A stretch of DNA of 64,000 bases from NCBI GenBank assembly GCA_032207245.1, contig CM063499.1:84620205-84684204 (forward strand), written 5' to 3'. Made by a program: the position numbers and the translations under genes. The stretch's first letter is position 1. Every line of letters starts with the position of its first letter. Below, piece after piece: positions 45,881 through 57,768 of the stretch. Below the pieces are notes generated by a model, which made no database searches, had not been told where the DNA came from, and saw only the letters and a program-made list of their open reading frames with translations. The DNA is from Pardosa pseudoannulata. Lineage: Eukaryota; Arthropoda; Arachnida; Araneae; Lycosidae.

Positions 45881-46736
45881 CTAACTAACAAATGTGGCGC
45901 CGCAGGTATAAAGACCACACCGAGGGTCTTTTTCGTACATTTCCGTGCGTAAAGACCCTGTATGCGTCACATACTGCCGATAAAACGAGTGCATCCAACG
46001 GATAAAGTGCTTCTGTTTTTTATTTTAAAGTTATATATCATGTTCTTTTCAGTGCAAACTTTCGCGTGGATCAAAGAAAGATTATAATTTTTTTTTTAAA
46101 TGGACGGGTGCAGATTTAAGCATTATTTTTCTAGATGTAGTTAATGTGTATTTATTTTTCATACTGAAAAATTCGTAAAAAATTCATTAAATTTTTTATA
46201 CTATTTGTAACAACATTTACGGCAGATCAAGGGGTCCCGCCCCCCCATGGTTAAATTATTTTTTATCAATAACTCCAAAATTAATTTAGAAAAGTAAAAG
46301 TACTAATGATTAACTTTTAATGTTCTTTAAAAATTTAAATCTCTGTGACATTTTTTTTTATTATTTATTTTTTTCGATTTTTTTACCTTTTATAATGAAA
46401 TTTTTAATTGTTTTGTTTCTCGAAATAAGGAAATATTTTAACAATATAAAAGCATTAGTACCATGTATTCATTTTGTTATCATAACTAATTCTTTTAGTA
46501 AAAGTAGTACAGTGTAATATTTAACCTAACGTTTAACAAAATACAAATATTACCACATTAACAACAATACAAAATGTTTGTAATTTTTCTCCTTTTAATT
46601 TAAAAAAAATTTTTAAATCACTAATTTTAAAGTATAGGGCTTGTCACTATATTTCCTTTTATATAATTTTAAAGACTTCATTTATAATTAATTATTATAG
46701 CAACTTAAAAATTTCCCACACATTTAATGAATGTAA
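45881..46736. other. Unassigned DNA
   Basis: 45890-46000 has balanced composition (GGTCTTTTTCG, GTAAAGACCC, partly palindromic) and may be the Merlin element's 3' part. GATCAAGGGGTCCCGCC near 46226 looks like an isolated transposon end. The rest is AT-rich. Confidence 0.4.
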
Positions 46737-47423
46737 TGTAGCCTCCACACTATGGCCAATTGTTCACCACTTAATGATGGTGATCCCAAACTACAGTTCA
46801 CAGGTTGCATCCACAAAACGAGCCACTAAATGAGCTAAACATGTGGATTCGTCTGTAGAGTCTACAGTGCACATTAATTGCACATCTGGCTGCCTTTGAT
46901 CTTTGGAGAAAACCCCCCTCCGAAGCCATCGTCCGGCAAGGCTCTTTTATGTAGCCTCTACACTATGGCCAGTTTTGATCACTTCTTGATGGTGACCTTG
47001 AATGATGGTTCATGGGTCGCATCCACACGCTGGGCCACTAAATGAGCTGAGCGGATTGATTCGTACATAGGGTCTACTGCACACTTTAGTTGCGCATCTT
47101 GCTGCCTTTGATCTTTGGAGAAAAACCGCCTCCAAAGCCATTGTCCTCCAAGGCTATTTTATCGTCTGCAGCCATCACCCACGATAAGCCAAAGCCCATC
47201 CAGATGGTGGTGATGGCTTGCAGTGGACCATAGTGTGGAAGCGCCTTTATCATCTGCTACCATCGACCACGATAAACCATACCTCCTCCAGATGGTGGTG
47301 ATGGCTTGCAGTGGACCATAGTGTGGAGGCGCCTTTATCATCTGCTACCATCGACCACGATAAACCATACCTCCTCCAGCCAGTAGTGATGGCTTGCAGT
47401 GGACCATAGTGTGGAGGAGCCTT
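46737..47423. mobile_element. TIR element, CTCCACACTATGG family, copy 2, with internal tandem repeats
   Basis: Begins TGTAGCCTCCACACTATGG, with a second start near 46949. The right end GGACCATAGTGTGGAGG.GCC occurs three times at a spacing of about 80-90 bp (47222-47423), separated by TATCATCTGCTACCATCGAC-type sequence. The terminus seems to have been amplified in tandem. Confidence 0.82.
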
Positions 47424-47767
47424 AACATTGTCACCACTGGAGATTCAGAAGCCCACAGCTAGCCCAGATGCCCCATGCAAACTCCAATTCTGAGTTTATA
47501 GTGTTACTTCGCTACACTTATTGAAAAATTTAACAGTAATGTCTTTTTTCCCTCTAGACCCCGACTGTTTTATCCATTGTTAAAGTTCTTGAATTGCAGG
47601 TCGTTTAGAGATTGGTGCGAATTTTAAATCAAACATTGGACTTTTTTAATTGAGTATAAGACACGCTTGAATTTTAGAGGCACTTTTCCGAAGAAAAAAG
47701 TGAGTCTTCTAGTCTGTAAAATATGGTAAAGTATATGGGTGTTGGTTGGAGTAAGGGTAGTTTAGTT

Positions 47768-47898
47768 TGGTTGGAAGCACTACAGTCTGCACAACACGAG
47801 GGCTTAAGAGACTGGAACATACTGCTTAAAGTTATTTAAAGATTCTGAACGGCTATGAACATCCATCCCACCAGTGGTATTTGAGCCTGCAAGGTGAG
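47768..47898 (-). mobile_element. SINE-A diverged copy
   Basis: TTGGAAGCACTACAGTCTGC, CACGAGGGCTTAAGAGACTGG and TATGAACATCCATCCCACC in family order, inverted. The tRNA-like head is incomplete. Confidence 0.6.
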
Positions 47899-48178
47899 CT
47901 TAGAGACATTTTTCACAAGGACATAGAAGGCATGAAACATGTGTTAAATTTTCTTTTACAAGAAACTTTTCAATGAAATACAAATTTTTAAGCAGCTAAA
48001 AATTTTAAAAAACAGCATCATTGATTCTCCAAAATTTCAGTCCCAGGTACTGGTAACCTCGCCTCCCACTCCCAAAACATTATCCTTGTATGTATAGACA
48101 CACAGCAATTTTTTTTTAAAATAGCAGTGCATCTTTAGGTTTCAATTTTAGTAACTACTTATTTTATTTTCTCTTTAG

Positions 48179-48354
48179 CTAGCAAAGGTTTACCATGCCA
48201 GTGGATACTGATCAAATCCTGGATTTCCTGTCGCAATTAGCAAGTGAAGAGTCAGTGAGAGTAACTGTTAAGCAGACTTTTAGATCTATTGTAATAACTG
48301 GTGCTGCAGTTGGAGCTGGTGGTATATTGGCAGGACCTGTAGGAGTAGTTCTTG
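48179..48354 (+). CDS. C19orf12-family protein, gene 2, first coding exon
   Basis: ATG at 48195 follows a pyrimidine-rich acceptor (CTCTTTAG at 48178; an alternative TAG lies three bases on). It encodes residues 1-53 and base 1 of codon 54; donor CTTG then GTAAAT. The start MPVDTDQILDFLSQLASEES parallels gene 1, and the hydrophobic segment (VITGAAVGAGGILAGPVGVVLG, residues 33-54) keeps the small-residue pattern. Intron position and phase are identical to gene 1, direct evidence of common descent. The intron (2.9 kb) carries a TIR element and a hAT-like repeat. With 51234-51490 the protein is 138 aa. Confidence 0.92.
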
Positions 48355-48910
48355 GTAAATATTAAAACTCAGTTCCATGTTATACATTTATTTATGTATG
48401 GGTATCATAAAATTTTAATTTTTACTAACATTAACCTAGTATCTGCATTATTTTCTTCTGCATATTAATTAGTTCTTAAGTACAGCATTCAATCATAATT
48501 TTTACCTTACAAAGGTTAATTTTCAAACCATGCATCCTGTGATTTAAAAGCTTTTGTACTAAAAGCTGGAGACAACAATCAAGTCCTTACATACACACAG
48601 TTTCGAAGTTACTCTAGGAAAACAGTTGTAGGTTTACTTAAGCACAGTTGTCTTAAAATTTCGTCAATCATGCTAATAAAAATCGCTTGATAAAGTGGAA
48701 TCACATACGCTACTTCAGTAAATATTTTATGATAATTTTTCTTCATACTACAGTTTGTTTCTTCACTAAAATATCTTTAAAGATTCCAACTTCTGACTCC
48801 TGACACAAATCAATAGATCATACTCAGAGAAGCAAAGTACACTACTCCATGTTTTAAATTGAACTATGTCTGTTACATTTTGGCCCCTCAAGGCTATTCC
48901 CAGAATGTTA

Positions 48911-49188
48911 TGTAGCCTCCACACTATGGCCAATTGTTCACCACTTCCTGGTGGTGACCTTAAATGATAGTTCATGGTTTGTATCCACACGCTGGGCCAC
49001 TAACTGAGCCCAGCGTGTGGATTCATCCATAGGGTCTATTGCACACTTTAGTTGCACATCTGGCTGTCATTGATCTTTGGAGAAAAACCACCTCCGAAAC
49101 CATCGTCTGCCACCATCGACCACAATAAGCCATACCCACTCCAGATGGTGGTAATGGCATGCAGTGGGCCATAGTGTGGAGGGGCCTT
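48911..49188. mobile_element. TIR element, CTCCACACTATGG family, copy 3
   Basis: TGTAGCCTCCACACTATGG to CCATAGTGTGGAGGGGCCTT, 278 bp, the simplest copy with single ends. In the gene 2 intron. Confidence 0.85.
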
Positions 49189-50276
49189 GAAATTCATATG
49201 GTCATTGGGTGGTTAAAGACCAATACTTAACCTTTAGCAGTGTTTGCAAGATTGAGGGCTCCTAATGAGTGGGCAGTCCAAACACTTTTGCTGTTGGAAA
49301 ATAGTTTTCTTAACAGTGATAAAAAAAATTTTACATGATGGAAAATATTAACAAGAGAGAATGAAAAGTGACCTTTAAAGCACTTGTATCCTAGTAACTA
49401 TACATACAGAAATCTTTCTATTTTTTTTAAAATGAGAAAAATCTTAAATCCTAGGGGGTGGGAAGGGGGCTTAAGTCCTCTTAGCCTCCCTTCTAAATGG
49501 CTGTGTCAATGCTTAAATGCATAAGGTTATAAATGACAGCTATTAATGTTGATTTGGTTTCAGAGATCAGTAAATAGAAGCAGTCTGCAGTATGGAGAAG
49601 ATAAGAGGCAAGCAATATGATTATTTTAAAATTTTAACTATTACTAAGAACAAACCTAGCTATCCAGTTAAAATTTATTCATCATACTAGCAAGTTTGCC
49701 TGTGCTTCGATTAGATCTGTTAATGTTCATTGTTTAGTTTTAGGAACACTTAGATTAAAGTAACTCAGAGTATGAAGAAAATTGAGGCTTGCAGTATATA
49801 CAATGATAGTCTTTGAAGAGTCAAGAAATGCTATGGAGAAATCTGTAATTTTGGATGGGGATTATGCATAGATAAATGTCTAAAATTCAGTTTTTTTTTT
49901 TTTTTTTTTTTTTTGTTGTTGAAGGAATTAGAATGTTTAATAACAGACATGCCGTCAATTTATAAAGAGCACAGAAATAATTTCAACACTTCCAAATATA
50001 GAAATTAGAAATATTATTGTGAATATAATTAACCATTCATTGTACGCAAACTACAATATAAATGCATCTCGTGAAACATCATTCTCAATATCAAGATGTA
50101 TAAAAAATTGTTCCTGGAACTCACTGAGTCAATCAAAATTAATTGCTTCAGTTGTTTTATACATTGGACAAAATTCTTGGGATAATATTAATTATGATGT
50201 AATAATTGATAATTTTATTAATTAAAGGTTAGAAAACAGAATTTTTAAATAAATTGTTCATATTTACATGGCTTTC
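49189..50276. other. Gene 2 intron, unassigned
   Basis: A T run at 49890-49914 and a 68-residue frame at 50019-50225 without motifs. I see no supported feature. Confidence 0.4.
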
Positions 50277-51046
50277 GCGCACTTGAAAAGTCATGGAAAA
50301 TCATGGCTTTAGACAATGGATTAATTTTGTCATGGAAAGTCTTGATTTTTCAAGTAAAATGAGTAAAAGTCATGGAAAGTCATGGATCCGCTAAACTACC
50401 GTTTAAAAAAAATGCATTGAATTATTTAATTCTATTTTTACTTGTCATTTGGCTGAAGTTACTGAGTTTGGTATTTATGTATTATCCCATTGACCCTATT
50501 GCCAAGTAAAATTTGTTCATCAAGGAAACTCAAAGCAAGAAAGCTTAATGGGTGGGTAAATGTATATTATTCTGGTTTTTTCTTAAATTGTAGATTAAAA
50601 TTTTATTAATATAATAATAATTATATTTTAATAAAAATTAGTTAAGATTTTTGCACAAAATATAAGTTTATCTCTAGGGATATTGTATATAAACATTATA
50701 GGGTTATATTTGGCTATTATTCATGGTCACCTGGATAATACCAAAGTACCCTGAATTCAAATTGGAAACATTTGGATTGAAAAATTGCTATATGATTAAA
50801 CTTAGGTATGTAGATACAACAATTTATTTTTATATATGTAAGTTTATTAACACATATAAAGTAAGCTTATAGTTTTTTATGATAAAACTCCTGTAATTTC
50901 TCTAAAAGAATATATATTTTATTTGTATGTACATCAGAAGTTTTATTCATATATGCTTTAACGAAAGCTTAGAAAATGATCTGCTAAATCAGGGAAAGTC
51001 ATGAAAAGTCATGGATTAGAAAAATTTTATTTTGGCAGATACCCTG
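50277..51046 (-). mobile_element. Dispersed 0.78-kb repeat, hAT-like terminus, copy 2
   Basis: Same as 19050-19834 over its whole length with a few percent differences and small indels. Ends CATGGCTTTCGCGCACTTG and GGCAGATACCCTG. Located in the gene 2 intron. Confidence 0.75.
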
Positions 51047-51233
51047 TAAATATACTTAAAATTAAAATCAAATTAATAATCTAAATGAAATTATTTTCTT
51101 AAATTGATTTCAATTTTAAAAAATATAAAATACCATTGCTAGGAAAGAAACAATCTTATAAAGGGTCATGTTAAATAATTATGTTAAATAATTTTTAAAC
51201 ATGGAATATACTATTTTACTAACTTAATTATAG

Positions 51234-51490
51234 GAGCTATTTTGGGAAGTGTTGGAGCTGTAGCAACAGGTGAAAAATTCGAATCTATTTTCCAAGCTAT
51301 ATCAAAGATGGACCAGAAGAAGAAAGAAATGTTAGCAGAAGATGTGAGGAAGATTATGCGTAATGTTAATGTTACTGATGCAGCAGTCTTTGCTGGCATG
51401 GTAGCTAGTAATGCTACTCTCAAAACAGAAGTTGTAGATACGTTTGTTGGGTTTTTAAAAAATGAAATGGATATGGTAGTTTCACATTAA
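51234..51490 (+). CDS. C19orf12-family protein, gene 2, last exon
   Basis: Starts after acceptor AATTATAG, completes codon 54 (G joined to GA) and ends at TAA 51488-51490. Residues 54-138: the glycine-rich GAILGSVGAVATG, then KMDQKKKEMLAEDVRKIM, NVNVTDAAVFAGMV and FVGFLKNEMDMVVSH. These align without gaps over most of the length with gene 1 (RDLLAQQVRHIM, IDVTDITVLAAMI, INYLRTEMCM). The VTD motif corresponds to WTD of the human protein. The frame is intact, so both paralogues look functional. Confidence 0.92.
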
Positions 51491-51561
51491 AAAACTACCT
51501 TTAACAATACTTTTATCAATCACAACAACACATACAATATAAATGTTTTTAGGTATGTATA

Positions 51562-53230
51562 CCATATTTACTCATGTATAAAGAGCATTTTTTCCAAGAA
51601 TTTAGGACAAAAACTGTGCACTATATAAAATAATTTTTACTGATTCACATAATCATGTGGTATATGTATATATTTATGTTTTGCATGTGTATGTTTTGCT
51701 GCTATTGCATTTTTTCTAAACGAGGGATGAGCAAACTTTTTCAGTTGCAGGCCAAAAATCAAAAGAAAATAAATTTAACGTAAGTACAAAGAGCAGAAAT
51801 TAGTATTAGAAACATAAATCTGTGATTCAGCACTTTACCTACCCATATTTTAAGATAACTTGAAAGTTTTTCTATTCTGTAAAAAGGCTGATTCTATTTC
51901 ACATAACTTTTATTTTCATGCATAGAGCAATTGTCCAAAAATTTGACCCTAAGATCAATCTTCATATTTTAGACTTTCATGAGTCCGAAAATACCATTTT
52001 GAAATTGTGCCTGGAAAAGTGTGTATTTATTTATGCAATCAAGATAACTTGAGTAAATTTTGACTTAAGAAACTAAATTTTAAATGAATACATTATAGCA
52101 AAATGGCAAATTTATATCAACATTTGGTTACTGCCAGTAAATAGAAACAGCAGTTTACATGGTGCTTTCAGTTTCTATCTGGTTTCCAATGCTCTTATTT
52201 AAGTTCATAAAATAACATTAGCACAACTAAAACCAGATATTTTTTATATCAGGGATGGACAAACTTTTTCGGCCACAGGCCAAAAATCAAAAGAAAATAA
52301 ATTTGGTGGGTCAACATAAATTTTTCTAAAATTTTAAAAACAATATACAAGTACCTAACAGTTTAAATACGTTAATGAGATGAATGAAATTGCGATTTAA
52401 TTTATAAAAGTTCCTTATACTAAGGTTCGAAGTGAGATGTACTGATTTTAAGGAACGATACTAAATGCTCATCTGTCAGTCTACTTCTGAAATTATTCTT
52501 TCTAAGGTTTAAAATTGCAAACACTTCCCATATAAGAAGCAAATACACCGGTGATCTTCTGAGAGTGAGATAATAAATATGGGATATAATATTTAAACAA
52601 AGTGGGAAAGGGGATGGATATATAATGTATAAATATATATTTCTTTTAATTGGTCTTGGACCGGCAACTTAAAATTCTATCTGCGGGCCATATAAAACCT
52701 TCTGGCAGGCTGGATTTGGCCCGAGGACCGTAGTTTGCCCATCCCTGTTCTAAACAGTTCTAGCAGTAGTTATTAACTTTGCATGTCAAACATGGACTTC
52801 AAGCATTATAATTATTTTCTCTTACCTTACAATTTAAATGCAGTTGTATAACTAGATTTCTTTTTCAATTTGCTTGTCAGTTGTTACAAAACACTTCTTT
52901 ATAGAGTAATGAAGAAAATGCACATTTTCTTACACCATCCTCTAAAAAAAAGGGGGGATAAAAGAACTTAAATATCAGTCAACTCAAAAGTAGTTGAAAC
53001 ACTCCCAGTGATCTCGGATAAAAGATAACAAGCATAAAGGATTTTCTTAAGAAGAGAATTATCGAATCAATGAAATAAAAACAGCATTTTGAGGTGGATC
53101 CATTACATTTCAGAACAATCTAGAAAGTCACCTGTATATCCAACTTTCTGTGTATATTATACATCGGATAAAGTTTTAAGTCATTTTTTTCATGAAGAAC
53201 AGGGTGTGCATTATACATGAGTAAATATGA
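51562..53230. mobile_element. TIR element with nested hAT insertion
   Basis: Left CCATATTTACTCATGTATAA, right inverted TCATATTTACTCATGTATAA; TA flanks both ends (51560-51561 and 53231-53232). The 1026-bp hAT element at 51722 sits 160 bp inside. The ends suggest a TA-target Tc1/pogo-like element; no transposase was seen. Confidence 0.72.
51722..52747. mobile_element. hAT element, exact 8-bp target duplication
   Basis: TTCTAAAC at 51714-51721 and 52748-52755. Left end GAGGGATGAGCAAACTTTTT, right inverted CAGGGATGGGCAAACTACGG. A second left-type end (CAGGGATGGACAAAC) at 52254 shows that a related copy inserted or that the end was duplicated. Confidence 0.88.
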
Positions 53231-53251
53231 TAGTCTATTTTTCTCATGTCA

Positions 53252-53866
53252 AATACTTAATATGGGCTATGCAGTAAAATTTGTACAAAACTAAATATAA
53301 AGTAACCATATTAAGTTAAATAACATAACAAATATATTCATGTTAAAATAAATTTTGTTTTCTAGATCTTTAAACAATTCATATCATACATTTTGAAAAA
53401 TATTTTGTAATGTTTCTTTCTATGCCTAAAAAGTGTTCTTTTTTACAAAATGTTTCGTATGTTTGAAATTTTTATTTTAATAGTACTGGACATAAGCCAA
53501 AGATTTATAATTTTTTTAAACTCAGTTCCTTCTCTAAATATGTAAAATAAATTTTTAATACTTAATATGGGCTATGCAGTAAAATTTGTACAAAACTAAA
53601 TAAAAAGTAACCATATTAAGTTGAATAACATAACAAATATATTCATGTTAAAATAAATTTTGTTTTCTAGATCTTTAAACAATTCAAATCATACATTTTG
53701 AAAAATATTTTGTAATGTTCTTTTTTATGCCTAAAAAGTGTTCTTTTTTGCAAAATGTTTGGTATGTTTGAAATTTTTATTTTAATAGTACTGGACATAA
53801 GCCAAAGATTTATAATTTTTTAACTCAGTTCCTTTTCTAAATATGTAAAATAAATTTTAATTCATG
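53252..53866. repeat. Direct duplication, two copies, period 305 bp
   Basis: AATACTTAATATGGGCTATG starts at 53252 and 53557. Copies are nearly identical through TACTGGACATAAGCC to AATATGTAAAATAAATTT. Weaker related pieces appear at 54150-54190 and 54270-54320. Confidence 0.9.
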
Positions 53867-54722
53867 TATTTTAACCTCCCTGCTGTATCCCTTATATTTA
53901 CAGAATCTCTCAACATGACTTCTATTGTTAAAAAAAAGGTTGCGGGGCTTATAAAATGTTATTCTAAATTGTAATAATCATATATATCTACTTACATCTT
54001 AAGATGTCAACAAAGTTCAATTTGTCACAGGAAAAAACTCTTGAGTTTAAATAGATTCGAGATGTACACTTTCTGTCTCAGACCTAAACTGTCAGGAGGT
54101 TAAATACATATATTGAATTTCTTGCAGTATTTTTTTATCATGAATGTTTTTCATAATACTGGATATAAGCCAAAGAGAATTATAATTTTTTTTTTTTTAC
54201 CTAGTCCAGTTTCATAATGCATCTATGTTATTTTAAATTTTAATTCATGTATTTGAAATAAATATCATTCTTTGAAATGTTCTGATTGTTTATTTTAATG
54301 GTATTAAATATAAACCAAAGAACTATCTAATTCCCTTTCTTAATGTTATATTAATATTCATGAATTTCAGATACATTTGCAATCCCTACACCAATATAGG
54401 TTATTTATATAACTTATAAAAAAAGTACAAATATTTTACTCTTATACTTGCTTTAAAAAAAATAATAATTCAAATCTATATATGTAATAAACAAGCAAAA
54501 CTGACCAAGTCAGATATTGCATAATTTGAGATATCTGGCCAAAGTCGTTGTTTTCTATTCTGAAAAAAGTGGCCAAGTTTTTTCTGCTAATAGTTCTAGG
54601 CTATTTCAACTTGAAAATATACTTCATATGATAGCAAACCTTTAATATTTATAAATCCATGTATAATACATTAAAAAAAATAAAGTAAAAACATTTTGAC
54701 TTATCCAATTTTATTTGTATGC

Positions 54723-54726
<4 letters not shown>
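53867..54726. other. AT-rich unassigned DNA
   Basis: Contains diverged remnants of the preceding duplicated unit (TAAGCCAAAGA-type pieces) and nothing coding. Confidence 0.4.

Positions 54727-54760
<34 letters not shown>
54727..54760. repeat. (TA)n microsatellite
   Basis: About 17 TA units immediately next to the LTR-like repeat. Confidence 0.95.
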
Positions 54761-54763
<3 letters not shown>

Positions 54764-55180
54764 ATGAGATGGACTTCTCGATGGGTGGTTGCAGTCATGA
54801 CCATAAAAATGATACCGTTTCAGCTAAATACCTTTATTAAGATAACGTTGAAAGACAGGTTCCAACTTCATCATAGGAACAGGACAAACGGAAGGGTCAG
54901 CTAGCATGAAGTTCTATGTACAAGACACATAACACCTGGGTCAACATCTGTGGGAAAATATCTCTAGAAAAATCTGTCTCCAAAAGTGTGTATCTCCTTT
55001 TTATTTGGAAATTTCCTAAATTGTCTGCTAGGGCCATGTAGGATTATAATTAGTCAGGCTCCTTCTCCGAGGGCATAAACTGTAGCCCCAGTGGTCAATT
55101 TAGGTTATGGAATTCAAAATGATGCTGGAATTTTTAGCCCTTGATTTAAGTTTTGAAAACCCCTGAGAATTTTCCTTACA
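54760..55180 (-). mobile_element. TG...CA-bounded repeat, candidate solo LTR, copy 2
   Basis: TGTAATGAGATGGACTTC to TTTTCCTTACA; highly similar to 15048-15480 with one internal deletion. The - strand AATAAAGGT is retained. Confidence 0.6.
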
Positions 55181-55350
55181 ATGTCCTATACACACATGTC
55201 TGAGAGTGTTAAAACAGTAGATAGAGCCTGACATACTTAGAATTTATTCAATTGCTTCAGATCTAAGATACTTTTAAAGAAAATATATCAACAAAGTTAC
55301 AATGCAAATGTTAAAAAAACTTCATTCAAAATGGTCATGTTTATAGTAAG

Positions 55351-56218
55351 TGGAGATGGGCAAACCTTAACAAAAAAAATTTAGTGGGCCAATATAATTT
55401 ATTCTAAAATTTCAACAACTTTAAGAAATATTTCCAGGTTTATTCATACTTAAGAGTATACTACTTTGAATAAACTTTACAAACTTTAGTAGACATTTTT
55501 TGGAGTTCTAATATTTTATCACAGTGAATTAAACAATAACTTTATGTTTCTTAATAATTTTACCACTGTTTACAATGGAACTATCAGTTTTTAATCATAT
55601 CATATGAAATAAGTAATACTAAGATCAGCCTGAAAAGAGCAATCACTGGATGCAGCTTAAAGTGAATATTCTCTTAATTGAAGCTCTAATTTACCTGTAT
55701 TTGATTCTTCTAGTTAACGGGAAATAAACCCTCAGATATCTCTTAAGTTTTCCAGTTTGAAATGGAACGACCATTATGTATAACTAAACCATAGTAGAAA
55801 GGGATAAACACTACACTTCAATTTGTTTTATTTGGTTTAGAGCATTACAGTCTACTGTTATACTGAGACTAGTTCTACTGGTTTTCTGCAAAGTTCGTTG
55901 AGCAAACTTGTTAATCATCCTATAAAGTATGGTTTTTAGTTCTACTTCTTAAAGACATGAGAGAGTTGTTACTTCTTAATGTTACAGAGACAACATACTG
56001 TATTAAACTATATCAAATAACTATGAACATCCATGCCAACAGTGATTTGAACCCTCGAACTCTACAACCAAAGAGCAGTGCTTTACCCTTTTGGTCTATA
56101 TTTCAACTATACATAATCATTTTTATTATTGTAATTTAATATATTTTATAAATATATTAATTTTTAAATTAGCAGTTACTTAGAATTGCCTCATGGGTCA
56201 TAAGTTTGCCCATCCGTG
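55351..56218. mobile_element. hAT element of the GGGATGGGCAAAC family
   Basis: Left TGGAGATGGGCAAACC, right inverted CACGGATGGGCAAACTTAT; related to 51722-52747. Target duplication unclear. Contains a SINE-A remnant. Confidence 0.7.
55828..56095 (-). mobile_element. SINE-A, interrupted and diverged
   Basis: TTTGGTTTAGAGCATTACAG, then about 120 foreign bases, then TATGAACATCCATGCC, TTTGAACCCTCGAAC and AGAGCAGTGC. Order and orientation match an inverted SINE-A. Confidence 0.65.
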
Positions 56219-56391
56219 TAGTGTAAGTAATAGTATAAAGTATAATTTAAATACATGAAAACAGCACTACTCAAACACTAGAAAAAAATAAAATGAGGTA
56301 GAAGGAAACCTTATTAAACAATCAGCAAAACTGCATTTGTATTTCTATTTAATAATATATAATGCAGAATTACAAAAACTTGTGTTTACAT

Positions 56392-57293
56392 CAGAGTTGG
56401 GTTCATTTGCCCAACCCGAAAAAACCCGGGCGGGTTTTTTAAAAAAAATCCACTTGAAAATACTCAAAGGGGTTTTTCGGGTTCTCAAAATCTATATTTA
56501 AATTTCCACATATTTAACTAATAATAAATATATTGAATTAAATCTATAATATATATTACATATTTCATCTTCGACAATGATCCTAGATTTTGTTTAATTT
56601 GAGGGGGTCTAAACTGCTAGAAAAAACAAAAACATAAAAACTTTTCAGGGAAAAATAGTTATCTGTATAAAAAATACAGTAAAATCTAAATTAAACAAAG
56701 TTAATAAGAATGTATGATGAAAAAAATAAGAATATTGAAGTATTACATGTGATAAAATTAATTGAAAAATGGACAAGAAAAATTGGGAAAAAAATATTAT
56801 AACAACTGCAAATAAGTAAACATGGGGATAATATATATATAATTAATTCTGCTATTTATCATAACTTAAAAATTAACTAAAAAAATATCTTCTGAATGCT
56901 TTAATAACAATACTGCTATTAATATAGAGCAATAATTTAATACATTTTATTGAAAAGAAAAAACTTCAAAGCCAACTTTTAGTATAAAATAATCACCATT
57001 CAAAGATGTTAGAAAAATTTTAGAATATGTAAAAAATTATTTTAATATTTCAAAATTTCTTTTAATTTAGACAAAAATTTCTTCTGCATAATTTAAAATT
57101 GATTTTTCAATTTTTCAATTTTAGAAAGTGATTAACCTTTTTTAAAATTTATTTTAATCATACAATTATTTATATATCCTGTCCTCTTACATAACAAAAA
57201 ACCTGAATAGTTTTCAAATCCCAAAAAAAGCATCTAAAACCCATTAAAGTATAGTAAAAACCCCTGAAAAAACCCGGGTTTTTGCCAACCCTG
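56392..57293. mobile_element. hAT element, 902 bp, exact 8-bp target duplication
   Basis: GTTTACAT at 56384-56391 and 57294-57301. Ends CAGAGTTGGGTTCATTTGCC and (inverted) CAGGGTTGGCAAAAACCC. Subterminal AAAAAACCCGGG and its inverse recur. The interior is AT-rich without a transposase frame. Confidence 0.92.
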
Positions 57294-57597
57294 GTTTACA
57301 TCTTTAATATTTGCTTTAAAGTTAAGTTTATTTTAGTTTTATAAATTGTGCGATATTACCAAGGTTGATTCTAGATTGGGTTTATGGAACACTTTTGTTT
57401 GTTCTTTGATACAAAAATTTCCACTATGTGCCCTTCAGTCCTCGTTAACACCACAATAGAAAAAACAATGCATGGCAGTTTTTTCCCCTTAGGGTCTCCT
57501 AAAAAGAACTATTTGTTTTTATAAAATACAATGCCTCTTTTTGAAGCAGTGAGCTTTTTTTTTTAAAGTTTGGTGGCCTTTTACAAAGCAGAATTTG

Positions 57598-57768
57598 GTT
57601 GGTTTAGAGTACTATGGTCTACTGTTCTGCTACATAAGGGCTAATAACAACAGGATGTACTGCTTAAAACTGATTCTACATAGCTATAAACCAGTAGTGG
57701 GATTTAAAGTCCAAAAATCTAGTACCAAAGAGTAGTGCCTTACCTATTTGGCCATTGGGCTTTGAGGA
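57598..57768 (-). mobile_element. SINE-A diverged copy
   Basis: GGTTTAGAGTACTATGGTC, AAGGGCTAATAACAACAGG and CTTACCTATTTGGCCATT in family order, inverted; the B box is decayed (GGGATTTAAAG). Confidence 0.65.
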
